A stretch of 64,000 nt of DNA, from the NCBI RefSeq assembly GCF_003002825.1, contig NZ_PVTE01000002.1, forward strand, positions 248,001 to 312,000, read 5' to 3'. The DNA comes from Spirosoma oryzae. GTDB taxonomy: Bacteria; Bacteroidota; Bacteroidia; Cytophagales; Spirosomataceae. The position numbers and the translations under genes are program-made. This document shows, piece after piece, positions 1-8,095 of this stretch; the first letter of the stretch is position 1; the number at the start of each line of letters is the position of its first letter. Under the pieces are notes generated by a model that saw only the letters and a list, made by a program, of their open reading frames with translations, was not told the DNA's origin and ran no database searches.

Positions 1-2
1 TG

Positions 3-1013
3 GGTAGTTTGAACTCGGGACTGGCGCTATACCGCATTCGCTATCGGCAGCCAGACCTGTTCGATAAAACACGCTATGCACTGCACCTGCCGCAGTATGT
101 CAGTTCGCTGTTCACCGGACAGTTCTATTCCGATCTGACAAGCATTGGTTGCCACACGATGCTCTGGAATTTTGGCCAGCAACAGTACCACGACTGGGTC
201 AAGGCCGAGCAACTGGATCAGAAACTGGCTCCGCTCTTTCCGGGTAACGCCGTCATAGACACCGTAGTGTGTGGAAAATCGATGAAGGTTGGAGTTGGGT
301 TACACGACTCGTCGGCTGCACTGATTCCGTATCTGGCAAGTTTCAATGAGCCGTTTGTGCTGATCTCAACGGGCACGTGGTGTATCAGCCTGAATCCGTT
401 CAATACCCAGCCGCTCACGGCCGAAGAACTGCAATACGACTGTTTGTGCTACCTGAATTATCAGGGGCAGGCCGTGAAAGCCTCTCGGCTGTTTGCGGGT
501 TACGAACACGAACAGCAGGTTCAGCGATTAGCCACGCATTTCGGCGTTCCGCTCGATACGTACAAGCACGTACCATACGATCCGTCGCTGATCGACGAAC
601 TGCCTACGCGGCCGGTGCAACCCGTTCCCGATCCGCTGACGACGAAGCAGCCTGCTGTGCTGGTACAGTCGGCGTTTACCCGGCGCGAGTTGTCTGATTT
701 CGAGACGTATGAGCAGGCGTATCACCAGCTCGTGCATGATATTGTGGCGCAGCAGCTTATTTCGACCGAACTGGTCCTGCACCGTTCCCCCGTCAAACGC
801 TTATTCGTGGATGGCGGCTTCAGCAAAAACCCGATCTATATGGCGTTGCTGGCGTCAGCCTTTCCGCAGCTCGACGTATCGGCGGCATCCGTGGCCCAGG
901 CAACGGCCCTCGGCGCAGCACTAGCCATTCACGACAGCTGGAACTCGCTTCCCCTCCCCGACAATCTGGTTCAGCTCCGCCCGGTCAGCGCGTCAATCGG
1001 CAAAACCGTGTAA
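3..1013 (+). CDS. FGGY-family carbohydrate kinase, probable L-rhamnulokinase (5' truncated by window edge)
   Basis: The reading frame is open from base 3, so the gene begins upstream; about 336 C-terminal residues are seen against about 450 for the family, so the N-terminal sugar-binding lobe is mostly missing. The segment fits the FGGY kinase C-terminal domain: an STGTW nucleotide-binding stretch, the VDGGFSKNPIYM block and a small-residue helix (AQATALGAALA) near the end. FGGY kinases phosphorylate sugars with ATP in the cytoplasm. The rhaT gene 97 bp downstream points to L-rhamnulose as substrate. That substrate is inference; an L-fuculokinase is the main alternative. Confidence 0.85.
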   Translation, partial: GSLNSGLALYRIRYRQPDLFDKTRYALHLPQYVSSLFTGQFYSDLTSIGCHTMLWNFGQQQYHDWVKAEQLDQKLAPLFPGNAVIDTVVCGKSMKVGVGLHDSSAALIPYLASFNEPFVLISTGTWCISLNPFNTQPLTAEELQYDCLCYLNYQGQAVKASRLFAGYEHEQQVQRLATHFGVPLDTYKHVPYDPSLIDELPTRPVQPVPDPLTTKQPAVLVQSAFTRRELSDFETYEQAYHQLVHDIVAQQLISTELVLHRSPVKRLFVDGGFSKNPIYMALLASAFPQLDVSAASVAQATALGAALAIHDSWNSLPLPDNLVQLRPVSASIGKTV

Positions 1014-1039
1014 GGCTTCACAACCGTGTTTCGTCCAGT

Positions 1040-1072
1040 CTCTTTCTTCTATCATCTTTTCTCTTTCTTCTT
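1040..1072 (+). repeat. Polypyrimidine repeat, one-arm copy of the hairpin at 47.4 kb
   Basis: A 33-nt pyrimidine-rich tract between the kinase and rhaT. It matches positions 47414-47446 at 29 of 33 bases, and the last 18 nt (1055-1072) are identical. At 47 kb the same sequence forms one arm of a long hairpin; here only one arm is present. Confidence 0.6.
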
Positions 1073-1110
1073 CTCATCCTATTCCTAAACCTGACTCTAT
1101 TCACAAACCT

Positions 1111-2145
1111 ATGGCCGTATTCTGGGGCGTCGTATTACATGCGCTGGGAGGGTTCGCTTCCGGCAGTTTTTATTTACCATACAAACAGGTAAAAAGCTGG
1201 TCCTGGGAAAGTTACTGGCTCGTCGGCGGTATCTTTTCCTGGGTCATTGCTCCCTGGGTACTGGGGCTGCTCACCGTACCCCACCTAACGCAGATCCTGC
1301 GCGAAACACCGACCGAAACGCTGCTCTGGACGTACTTCTGGGGCGTTTTGTGGGGTTTCGGCGGACTGACGTTCGGCTTGTCGATGCGCTACCTGGGCCT
1401 GTCGCTGGGCATGGCCGTCGTACTGGGCCTGTGTGCTGTCTTCGGAACGCTGGTACCACCGATCTGGCTTGGTCAGTTTGGGTCGCTTGTCAGCACCACG
1501 TCAGGGCAGTTCATTATGGCCGGGCTGGCCGTTTGCGTGCTCGGTATCAGTATTTGTGGCGTAGCCGGCATGATGAAAGAGAAGTCGCAGCCGGAAGCCG
1601 AAAAGAAAGCAACTATCGCGGAGTTCGACCTTCGCAAAGGGTTTATGGTCGCCATATTTTCGGGAATAATGAGCGCCTGCTTCTCGTTTGGACTCACAGC
1701 GGGTCAATCAATTTCGGACCGGGCCGTCCGCTTCGGGGCTGATCCGCTGTTTATGAACAATGCTCCGCTGGTGGTTATTCTGCTGGGTGGGCTGACGACC
1801 AATGCTATCTGGTCGATCTACCTGAATATTAAAAATCGGACATATACCGACTACCGCAACCTGTCGGCACCGATTGCCCGGAATATCCTGTTCTGCGCGC
1901 TGGCGGGGGTTACTTGGTACTTTCAGTTCTTCTTTTACGGTATGGGCGACAGCAAGATGGGTGAGTATCGATTCTCCGGCTGGACGCTACATATGGCTTT
2001 TATTATTGCATTTAGCAGTTTTTGGGGATTATATTTGCACGAGTGGAGAGGGTCGGACGCGGCAACCATGCGAACAATCCGCCTTGGTATTCTTACCGTC
2101 ATCCTTTCCTCCGTCATTGTCGGGATTGGCAATTACCTCGCCTAG
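1111..2145 (+). CDS. rhaT: L-rhamnose/H+ symporter RhaT
   Basis: A 344-residue very hydrophobic protein with about ten predicted membrane helices and no signal peptide. It matches the RhaT family in length and in the N-terminal pattern (HALGGFASGSFYLPYK, then a WSWESYWL segment) and the GLSLGMAVVLG helix. RhaT imports L-rhamnose with protons across the inner membrane. It follows the kinase gene on the same strand with a 97-bp gap and is closed by a strong hairpin at 2176-2207, so the two genes plausibly form the end of a rhamnose operon whose isomerase and aldolase lie upstream of the window. Confidence 0.92.
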   Translation: MAVFWGVVLHALGGFASGSFYLPYKQVKSWSWESYWLVGGIFSWVIAPWVLGLLTVPHLTQILRETPTETLLWTYFWGVLWGFGGLTFGLSMRYLGLSLGMAVVLGLCAVFGTLVPPIWLGQFGSLVSTTSGQFIMAGLAVCVLGISICGVAGMMKEKSQPEAEKKATIAEFDLRKGFMVAIFSGIMSACFSFGLTAGQSISDRAVRFGADPLFMNNAPLVVILLGGLTTNAIWSIYLNIKNRTYTDYRNLSAPIARNILFCALAGVTWYFQFFFYGMGDSKMGEYRFSGWTLHMAFIIAFSSFWGLYLHEWRGSDAATMRTIRLGILTVILSSVIVGIGNYLA

Positions 2146-2175
2146 CTTTATCAAGTTTTGTTTTACCATAAATGG

Positions 2176-2207
2176 AAAAGCCCGTCTGGTATCCGGACGG
2201 GCTTTTT
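2176..2207. terminator. Bidirectional terminator between rhaT and csp
   Basis: A 14-bp stem (2176-2189 with 2193-2206, one G-T pair) and a 3-nt loop. A-rich and T-rich ends flank the GC core, so it can stop transcripts from both convergent genes. Confidence 0.85.
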
Positions 2208-2231
2208 AAGTGACTGTAGCGCTGGTTTCGA

Positions 2232-2438
2232 CTAATATTCGCCTTCGATTTTCTTTACTTTCACGGCGTTGAGCCCTTTCTTGCCGTCGACAACTTCAAA
2301 CTGAACGCGATCTTTCTCCCGAATGGTGATGCCGTTCAGACCCGTAATGTGGACAAAGATGTCCCGATTTGAATCATCCTCAACGATGAACCCGTAGCCT
2401 TTACTTTCGTTGAAGAACTTTACTACACCTGTTTGCAT
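2232..2438 (-). CDS. Cold-shock domain protein (CspA family)
   Basis: A 68-residue single cold-shock domain. The start is the ATG at 2438, giving MQTGVVKFFNESKGYGFI; the upstream in-frame extension does not resemble the family. The RNA-binding motifs are KGYGFI (RNP1 region) and DIFVHI (RNP2 region). Such proteins bind single-stranded nucleic acid, melt RNA structure and aid translation, often at low temperature. It stands alone and ends at the shared terminator with rhaT. Confidence 0.95.
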   Translation of the reverse strand: MQTGVVKFFNESKGYGFIVEDDSNRDIFVHITGLNGITIREKDRVQFEVVDGKKGLNAVKVKKIEGEY

Positions 2439-2776
2439 AAACAATTGAAAATTTAATAAATAAACGGACAAAGGGTTAGCAAGAAACAAAGGACACGGAA
2501 CAGGCACCTAAGTATACTTCAACGAAACACCTAAATGGCACGGAACGGACTTTGTGATTTCAGCGGCCCACTAGTTTCCCAGAAGCCGCTGGGATGACAG
2601 AGACACGAAATAAATGGATTTGTGCTAATGTCAATAGGATAACGATACTTTTTTGGGCTGATTTCCGAAAACGCGTAGGAAAATCTTTCTAAACGGCAAA
2701 CATTGTACGGTTTGGTCTGGTTAGCTTTGCGCTATACCGACAACGTATATACGCTTTTACTCGTACATCGATAACT
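2439..2776. other. Intergenic region between csp and the PspC gene
   Basis: 338 bp with no credible ORF. The csp-proximal part (about 2440-2520) is AT-rich and probably forms the csp leader; long leaders are common for cold-shock genes. The right part holds the promoter-like match at 2703-2729. I see no tRNA or clear hairpin. Confidence 0.5.
2703..2729 (+). promoter_or_regulatory. Candidate promoter for the PspC gene
   Basis: TTG at 2703-2705 and TAGCTTTG at 2722-2729, separated by 16 nt. This fits the Bacteroidota sigma pattern (TTG, 17-20 nt, TAnnTTTG) except for a slightly short spacer. Predicted transcription begins about 40 nt before the ATG at 2777. Confidence 0.4.
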
Positions 2777-2998
2777 ATGAACAAGCTTCGGTATTTTGTT
2801 GAAAAACAGGCTTTCGGCGTTTGTACCATCCTAGGCGAGCGCATGAATATCTCCGCCAGCAGCATACGGCTGTATTTTATCTATACGTCTTTTCTTACGC
2901 TGGGTTCACCGGTTGTACTCTACCTAATTATGGCCTTCTGGCTGGAGATGAACAAACACCTCCGCCGTCACGCGCACCCCACAATCTGGGAATTATAG
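2777..2998 (+). CDS. PspC-domain small membrane protein
   Basis: A 73-residue protein with the PspC pattern: a short N-terminal segment (FGVCTILGERMNISASSIRLYF) followed by one or two hydrophobic helices (TSFLTLGSPVVLYLIMAFWL). PspC-domain proteins sit in the inner membrane and in enterobacteria take part in the phage-shock envelope stress response. No other psp genes are nearby, so a stress role here is inference only. It converges with the glycosyltransferase with only 6 bp between stops. Confidence 0.8.
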   Translation: MNKLRYFVEKQAFGVCTILGERMNISASSIRLYFIYTSFLTLGSPVVLYLIMAFWLEMNKHLRRHAHPTIWEL

Positions 2999-3004
2999 CC
3001 GTTC

Positions 3005-4033
3005 TTACTGATCCAACTGGTTAAATCGGTGGTGTCCCTTACCGAAGTACTGCCAGACCAGACTTCGTTCGTACAGTTTCGCGGGTCGCTTCTCGCTTTT
3101 CCTCAGCGCGCGACGTTGTTTCATCAGCGTAGGCAGGTGCCCGTAAAATGCCCCGTGGGCTTTCAGCACCGCCAGAATATCGCCCCACTGACCCGCCACC
3201 AGGTACAACACCGACGATAGGCCATCGAACACCAGTCGGGCAAACACTTTTCCCAGGAACCAGCCGTCGGCAGGCCAGTTTTTGTACAGCATGTATAGGC
3301 TGTTCCGGTGATTCAACAGCGTTTTTTGTGGGTTGGACTTGTGCAGCGTTCCGCCACCAACGTGGTACACGACCGACTGCCCGCACGCCCAGACGGAATG
3401 CCCCAGGCGCTGAACCCGCCAGCACCAGTCGATTTCTTCCATGTGTGCGAAGAAAGCCGTGTCGAAGCCGCCGGTTTCATGGAAAACGCTTGCCCGGACA
3501 AACAGGCAGGCACCCGTTGCCCAGAACACGGGTCGATTATCGTCATACTGTCCGGTATCCGGCTCCAGCACGTCGAACACACGACCCCGGCAGAACGCGT
3601 AGCCGAGCCAGTCGAGGTAACCCCCGGCGGCACCGGCATATTCGAACAGGGTCCGCTCCTGCTGCGCCCGAATCTTGGGTTGACAGGCCGCCATCATCGG
3701 ATCGCTCTCCAGTAGTTGTAGTATCGGGTCGATCCAGCGGGGAGTTACTTCGATATCGGAGTTGACCAGTGCGTAATAAGTTGCTCCGCCGTACTCACTC
3801 CGTACGCGTTCCAGCGCGTTGTTGTAGCCACCCGCATACCCTTCGTTCGTTCCCATTTCGATGATCCGAACGCCCGGAAACTGGTGTTTTACCCACGGAA
3901 CTGATGCATCAGTAGACGCATTGTCGGCGATGTAAACGGGGTGACCATCGGCCTGCGCGACCAGCGCGGGTAAGAAACGACGCAGGAACGATAAGCCATT
4001 ATAATTCAGGACGACAATTGCGAGGGTATCCAC
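3005..4033 (-). CDS. Family 2 glycosyltransferase (rhamnosyltransferase-like)
   Basis: 342 residues with a GT-A fold at the N-terminus: the nucleotide-sugar motif VVLNYNG, IADNASTDAS, NEGYAGGYNNAL, and NSDIEV at the usual metal-binding DxD position. Further on are GACLFVRASVF and EEIDWCWRVQRLG, typical of WbbL-like transferases that add rhamnose or related sugars to surface glycans. A hydrophobic stretch after residue 260 may be a membrane-associated helix. The acceptor cannot be read from sequence. It stands alone, with ybaB 73 bp upstream on the same strand. Confidence 0.88.
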   Translation of the reverse strand: MDTLAIVVLNYNGLSFLRRFLPALVAQADGHPVYIADNASTDASVPWVKHQFPGVRIIEMGTNEGYAGGYNNALERVRSEYGGATYYALVNSDIEVTPRWIDPILQLLESDPMMAACQPKIRAQQERTLFEYAGAAGGYLDWLGYAFCRGRVFDVLEPDTGQYDDNRPVFWATGACLFVRASVFHETGGFDTAFFAHMEEIDWCWRVQRLGHSVWACGQSVVYHVGGGTLHKSNPQKTLLNHRNSLYMLYKNWPADGWFLGKVFARLVFDGLSSVLYLVAGQWGDILAVLKAHGAFYGHLPTLMKQRRALRKSEKRPAKLYERSLVWQYFGKGHHRFNQLDQ

Positions 4034-4106
4034 AAACAGGTGGTTGGCAGGTATGATTTCTGCCGTGAAGATACGGAACCCGGCGGCTTCCGCCAGCCAA
4101 CGGGCT

Positions 4107-4439
4107 TTACATCAGTCCGTCGAGGTTCAGGCCGGGAATGTTGGGTAGTAGCCCTTCGGTAGCCTGACGCAGGTGTTCACGCGCTTTTGTTTCTACCGCA
4201 CCAATAGCTTTGTTGGTTGCCGCTACGATCAAATCCTGTAGCATCTCACGATCTTCAGGCTTAATTAGATCGGGGTCGATTTCGATGCTGAGTACGTTTT
4301 TCAAACCGTTGACCGTCACTTTCACCATGCCGGCACCAGCATCACCGGTTTCGGTTACGGCGCTCAGGTTCTGCTGTGCATCTTTCATCCGGGACTGAAC
4401 TTCCTTCATCTTCCCGAACATATCCATCATATTCATCAT
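4107..4439 (-). CDS. ybaB: YbaB/EbfC family nucleoid-associated protein
   Basis: A 110-residue protein beginning MMNMMDMFGKMKEVQ, then the family signature (VTVNGLKNVLSIEIDPDL and DREMLQDLIVAATNKA). YbaB homologues form dimers that bind DNA and act as nucleoid proteins. Unlike many bacteria, it is not beside dnaX/recR but 14 bp downstream of a type IX secreted protein gene, suggesting cotranscription. Confidence 0.93.
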   Translation of the reverse strand: MMNMMDMFGKMKEVQSRMKDAQQNLSAVTETGDAGAGMVKVTVNGLKNVLSIEIDPDLIKPEDREMLQDLIVAATNKAIGAVETKAREHLRQATEGLLPNIPGLNLDGLM

Positions 4440-4453
4440 GCGTTCGTTTTGGG

Positions 4454-6532
4454 TTATCGCAGTAACAACACCGCCCCGGTCCGAACAGTTTTATTGCCGT
4501 CGGGATCTTCGACCTCGATGCGGTACATATACTGCCCCTCGATAGCGGGTTGTCCGTTTATGGTGCCGTCCCACCCCTGCGTTATAGACGTGGAACTGAA
4601 GACCGCTTGTCCCCACCGGCTGTAAACGGTCAGGCGGAACTGATCGGACGTTGCCCCCTTCACCAGAAACACGTCGTTGGCCTGATCGCCGTTGGGCGAG
4701 AACGCATCGGGCACAAAGAGCGGAGTCTGTCGCACCAGCTTGTAGAAGTTGGAGTAGCTGACAACGCCCTGCGCTGAAACAGCAATGATCCGATACCGCT
4801 GCACACTCGTTACCGGATCGTTTGGATCGGGCTCGTACCGAATGCTGGTACCAGCGGGGATTTCCTGCTTCGTACCATTGTCGGGGTTGATAACCTCGAC
4901 CGTGTAATTGTCTACCTCACCCGTTGAGAACGGCGAATCACGGGTCCAGTCGATACCGCCGGCCGCTTTTGACGATAACCAAACCGTACAGACCGTAGGG
5001 GACGGTGCCGACACCTGCCCGCACGTATTCTGATAAGCGACCTGATAGCAATACGAGCCAGCATTCGGGTCAGCCGCTTCATCGACAAACGAATTACCTG
5101 TCAACGCACCAATCTGCTGAAAAGCTCCTCCGTTACTCCGGCTGACGATCATCGTGTAACTCGTCGTTGCACTCGCCGTGGGCAGCGCGGCAATGAGTCG
5201 AGGTTTGTCGTCTTCGATTGATACTAGTACGTTTGTAAAGCTGTCAGGTGCTTCGGCATTGACACCCGTTACGCAGGTCGGCGCAGATGTTACGATCGTC
5301 GGACCAATGGCTGCATTATTCAGCGTTGCTTCAATTGTGTAGCAATATTGAACGCCACATTGAATATCGCTCTCGTCGCTTGCTGTTGTTGATGCCTTGG
5401 TTTGAAAGCGAGTAAAGGGAGACCCGTTTCGGTAGATCACATACGATCTAAATGGCGCAGAGCCCTGATACGGCTCCCAACTCAGATTGTTCTTCTTGCT
5501 GGAAGCAGTGACCGTTAGGGCAAGGCTACATACCTGCTCGGACGTAGGGCCGGTAGTACCGCATTCGTCCTGACTTGCCAATTGAAAACACTGCGTCTGC
5601 TTCGTATTCGTCTGCACGGAAAATGTCCCCGCCGATGTTCCGGTCTGACTAGTGGGCACATACGTACCTGATCCATCCCGCTGAAGCAGTTGAACAGTCG
5701 TATTCGCGCTTGATGCCTGGTAGGTCAGCGTGATGTTGTCAGCATCGACTGTCTTTAGTTGCGTGATAACCGGGGGCGTGGTTGCGGTGGCGGTCGCCAG
5801 CGGTGTCACGGACATGCTGAACGCGGTGCTACCGCAACTTGCGGGGGCGTTGTAGACCCCCTGAATCGTAGCGGTTCGGTTGCGCGTATCGGTATAGGTA
5901 TGCTGCGGTCGGGCCTGAAGCTGCGCCAGGGTGTAACTTTGGACAACACCATCGCCCCAGTTTATTTGGTAAGCGTCGTATTTGTTGTTACTATCGTCCA
6001 GTGTCGCTGACATCGTAACAACCCGGTTGCCGCACGACCTCGCCGTCGCTCTGACGATCCCGACAGGTAGTACGTCGACTTGTTGACAAGCGATAGTCCC
6101 CGTCGATAAGCCACCCCCACTACCCACCTGAATGATCGTATACGAACCAGGTTTAGTATATGAATACGTAGTCTGATTCAGTGTGGTAGTTGGAAACCCG
6201 TTACCGTTGTATTCGTAGTTGTAACCGACATTACTAACATTAGCCGACGTACCCGTGATTTTAACCGGTGTACCTAGACAAATTCGCGTCTTTTCCAATG
6301 TGAATCCCCCCTGCGCGACCGGGTTTATGCACACATTCTGCGCGGTTGCCAGTATCGTCGTTGTCGCGATCAGCAGCGCAGCGAATAAGCCGATTCGCTC
6401 GATTTTTGCCCCCTTTTCAGTCAGCCACGTTCCTAGAATTTGCACAGCGGGTAAAGAGTTGAGCCAGTCGTTTGATTTTAAATAAAGCGGTTGAGTATCA
6501 CTCAGAAAACGGCCGGACCGACATTTTCGCAC
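4454..6532 (-). CDS. Type IX secreted protein with type-B (gliding-associated) C-terminal domain
   Basis: 692 residues. The last ~85 residues (from FVPDAFSPNGDQANDVF to the terminal LLR) are the gliding-motility-associated CHU_C domain, which directs export by the type IX secretion system. Before it come PKD/fibronectin-like beta repeats, including paired SYCYQVAYQN-type motifs. The hydrophobic export signal (residues 47-62, GLFAALLIATTTILATAQ) lies unusually far in; a GTG at 6445 (residue 30) would give a normal signal peptide, so the true start may be there. A surface or adhesive role is likely. It precedes ybaB by 14 bp. Confidence 0.88.
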   Translation of the reverse strand: MRKCRSGRFLSDTQPLYLKSNDWLNSLPAVQILGTWLTEKGAKIERIGLFAALLIATTTILATAQNVCINPVAQGGFTLEKTRICLGTPVKITGTSANVSNVGYNYEYNGNGFPTTTLNQTTYSYTKPGSYTIIQVGSGGGLSTGTIACQQVDVLPVGIVRATARSCGNRVVTMSATLDDSNNKYDAYQINWGDGVVQSYTLAQLQARPQHTYTDTRNRTATIQGVYNAPASCGSTAFSMSVTPLATATATTPPVITQLKTVDADNITLTYQASSANTTVQLLQRDGSGTYVPTSQTGTSAGTFSVQTNTKQTQCFQLASQDECGTTGPTSEQVCSLALTVTASSKKNNLSWEPYQGSAPFRSYVIYRNGSPFTRFQTKASTTASDESDIQCGVQYCYTIEATLNNAAIGPTIVTSAPTCVTGVNAEAPDSFTNVLVSIEDDKPRLIAALPTASATTSYTMIVSRSNGGAFQQIGALTGNSFVDEAADPNAGSYCYQVAYQNTCGQVSAPSPTVCTVWLSSKAAGGIDWTRDSPFSTGEVDNYTVEVINPDNGTKQEIPAGTSIRYEPDPNDPVTSVQRYRIIAVSAQGVVSYSNFYKLVRQTPLFVPDAFSPNGDQANDVFLVKGATSDQFRLTVYSRWGQAVFSSTSITQGWDGTINGQPAIEGQYMYRIEVEDPDGNKTVRTGAVLLLR

Positions 6533-6618
6533 CCGGCGAAACGTATCTTTCTGGAAAACGGTTTTCTGAATAATTCAGTGACGATGCCACACCGCCATGG
6601 TTAATTTTACGCCAATGT

Positions 6619-6646
6619 CAAAAATAGTGACGCGGGGCCCCATCAA
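6619..6646 (-). promoter_or_regulatory. Candidate promoter for the type IX cargo gene
   Basis: On the minus strand TTG (6646-6644), 17 nt, then TATTTTTG (6626-6619), matching the Bacteroidota TAnnTTTG element. It lies about 85 nt before the annotated start and overlaps the region upstream of the divergent ribBA gene. Confidence 0.4.
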
Positions 6647-6654
6647 CCAAACTC

Positions 6655-7938
6655 ATGGACAAGAATAGTACCAGTTTCCCCGGTGCGCCGGATTTCGATA
6701 CAAATTCCCAGGCTATAAAACTCGATCGGATCGAAGACGCCATCGCCGACATTCGGGCGGGCAAAATTGTCCTTGTCGTTGACGACGAGGACCGTGAAAA
6801 CGAGGGTGATATGATCTGCGCAGCCGAGATGATCACGCCCGAGATGGTCAACTTCATGATCCGCGAGGCCCGTGGCCTGATGTGCGCTCCTCTGACGCAG
6901 GACCGCTGCGACGAACTGGGGCTCGACATGATGGTCACCAGCAACACGTCGGTTCACACGACGCCCTTTACGGTATCGGTCGATCTGTTGGGCAATGGTT
7001 GCACAACGGGCATCTCTGCATCCGACCGGGCCAAAACGATTCAGGCACTGGTCGACCCAAACACGAAGCCGGACGACCTTGGTCGGCCGGGGCATATTTT
7101 CCCGTTGCGGGCCGTCGATGAAGGTGTCATTCGCCGGGCAGGTCATACCGAAGCCGCCGTTGACCTGGCGCGACTGGCTGGGCTGGCCCCGGTGGGCGTA
7201 CTGATCGAAGTACTGAACGAAGATGGTACGATGGCGCGGCTACCTGAGCTGCGCACCATGGCCGATCGCTTCGGTATGAAACTCGTCAGCATTCAGGATC
7301 TGATTGAGTACCGGCTTCGGACCGAAACGCTGATTCGGCGGGAGATCGGCGTCGACATGCCAACGGAATGGGGCCATTTTGATTTGATCGCCTACCGGCA
7401 AAGCAATACCGGCGATACCCACCTTGCGCTGGTAAAAGGTACCTGGGAACCCAATGAGCCGGTATTGGTTCGCGTTCATTCATCCTGCGTGACAGGCGAC
7501 ATTTTTGGCTCCTGTCGCTGCGACTGCGGTCCTCAACTGCACGCGGCTATGCGGCTGGTCGAAGCCGAAGGCAAGGGCGTCGTCGTTTACATGTTCCAGG
7601 AAGGGCGCGGCATTGGGCTACTCAACAAGCTGAAAGCCTACAAGCTACAGGAAATGGGCCGAGATACCGTCGAAGCCAACCTCGACCTGGGCCTGCCCAT
7701 GGACGCCCGCGACTACGGCATCGGCGCGCAGATTCTACGTGACCTGGGTATCCGTAAGCTGCGCCTGATCTCCAACAACCCAAAAAAGCGGGCGGGTCTG
7801 ATGGGGTACGGGCTGGAGATCATCGACACCGTCCCAATCGAAATTCCGTCGAATCCCCACAATGAACGGTACCTGCGGACCAAGCGCGACAAGATGGGCC
7901 ACACCATCATGAGCGAGCCGGTCAATCGGGAGCAATAA
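6655..7938 (+). CDS. ribBA: Bifunctional DHBP synthase / GTP cyclohydrolase II
   Basis: 427 residues with two fused domains. Residues ~25-225 form 3,4-dihydroxy-2-butanone-4-phosphate synthase ([10 protein letters not shown] metal-binding loop at 43-52; [12 protein letters not shown]). Residues ~230-415 form GTP cyclohydrolase II, with the zinc cysteines in [15 protein letters not shown] and the GRGIGL motif. Together they supply both precursors of riboflavin from ribulose 5-phosphate and GTP in the cytoplasm. It is monocistronic, closed by the hairpin at 7971. I see no FMN riboswitch in the 120 bp upstream. Confidence 0.97.
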   Translation: MDKNSTSFPGAPDFDTNSQAIKLDRIEDAIADIRAGKIVLVVDDEDRENEGDMICAAEMITPEMVNFMIREARGLMCAPLTQDRCDELGLDMMVTSNTSVHTTPFTVSVDLLGNGCTTGISASDRAKTIQALVDPNTKPDDLGRPGHIFPLRAVDEGVIRRAGHTEAAVDLARLAGLAPVGVLIEVLNEDGTMARLPELRTMADRFGMKLVSIQDLIEYRLRTETLIRREIGVDMPTEWGHFDLIAYRQSNTGDTHLALVKGTWEPNEPVLVRVHSSCVTGDIFGSCRCDCGPQLHAAMRLVEAEGKGVVVYMFQEGRGIGLLNKLKAYKLQEMGRDTVEANLDLGLPMDARDYGIGAQILRDLGIRKLRLISNNPKKRAGLMGYGLEIIDTVPIEIPSNPHNERYLRTKRDKMGHTIMSEPVNREQ

Positions 7939-7939
7939 T

Positions 7940-7970
7940 GGTTTACGGTTTATAGTATTAGGTTTACCGT
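7940..7970 (+). repeat. GTTTACGG dispersed repeat, copy 1
   Basis: Contains GTTTACGGTTTATAGTATTA followed by GGTTTACCGT, directly after the ribBA stop. Related copies occur at 8064-8090 (inverted) and 57902-57930, all in gaps at gene ends. Confidence 0.5.
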
Positions 7971-8000
7971 AGAGACGCGTGATTACGCGTCTCTTTTTTT
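7971..8000 (+). terminator. Terminator of ribBA
   Basis: A perfect 10-bp stem (7971-7980 with 7985-7994), 4-nt loop and a run of T, a classic intrinsic terminator. Confidence 0.9.
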
Positions 8001-8063
8001 GCCCAGGTTTCCAGCCAGCTTCTTGTTGCTACAGATAGCTGTTCAGTGGTGTCAGGTTGGGCA

Positions 8064-8090
8064 TCACCGTAAACTGAAAACAGTAAACCG
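8064..8090 (-). repeat. GTTTACGG dispersed repeat, copy 2 (inverted)
   Basis: The minus strand reads CGGTTTACTGTTTTCAGTTT then ACGGTG, resembling copies 1 and 3. It sits just beyond the 3' end of lptD. Confidence 0.45.
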
Positions 8091-8095
8091 AAGCC

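Noticed and set aside
6533..6654. FMN riboswitch before ribBA
   Set aside because: The gap is 122 bp and I could not find the conserved RFN core sequences.
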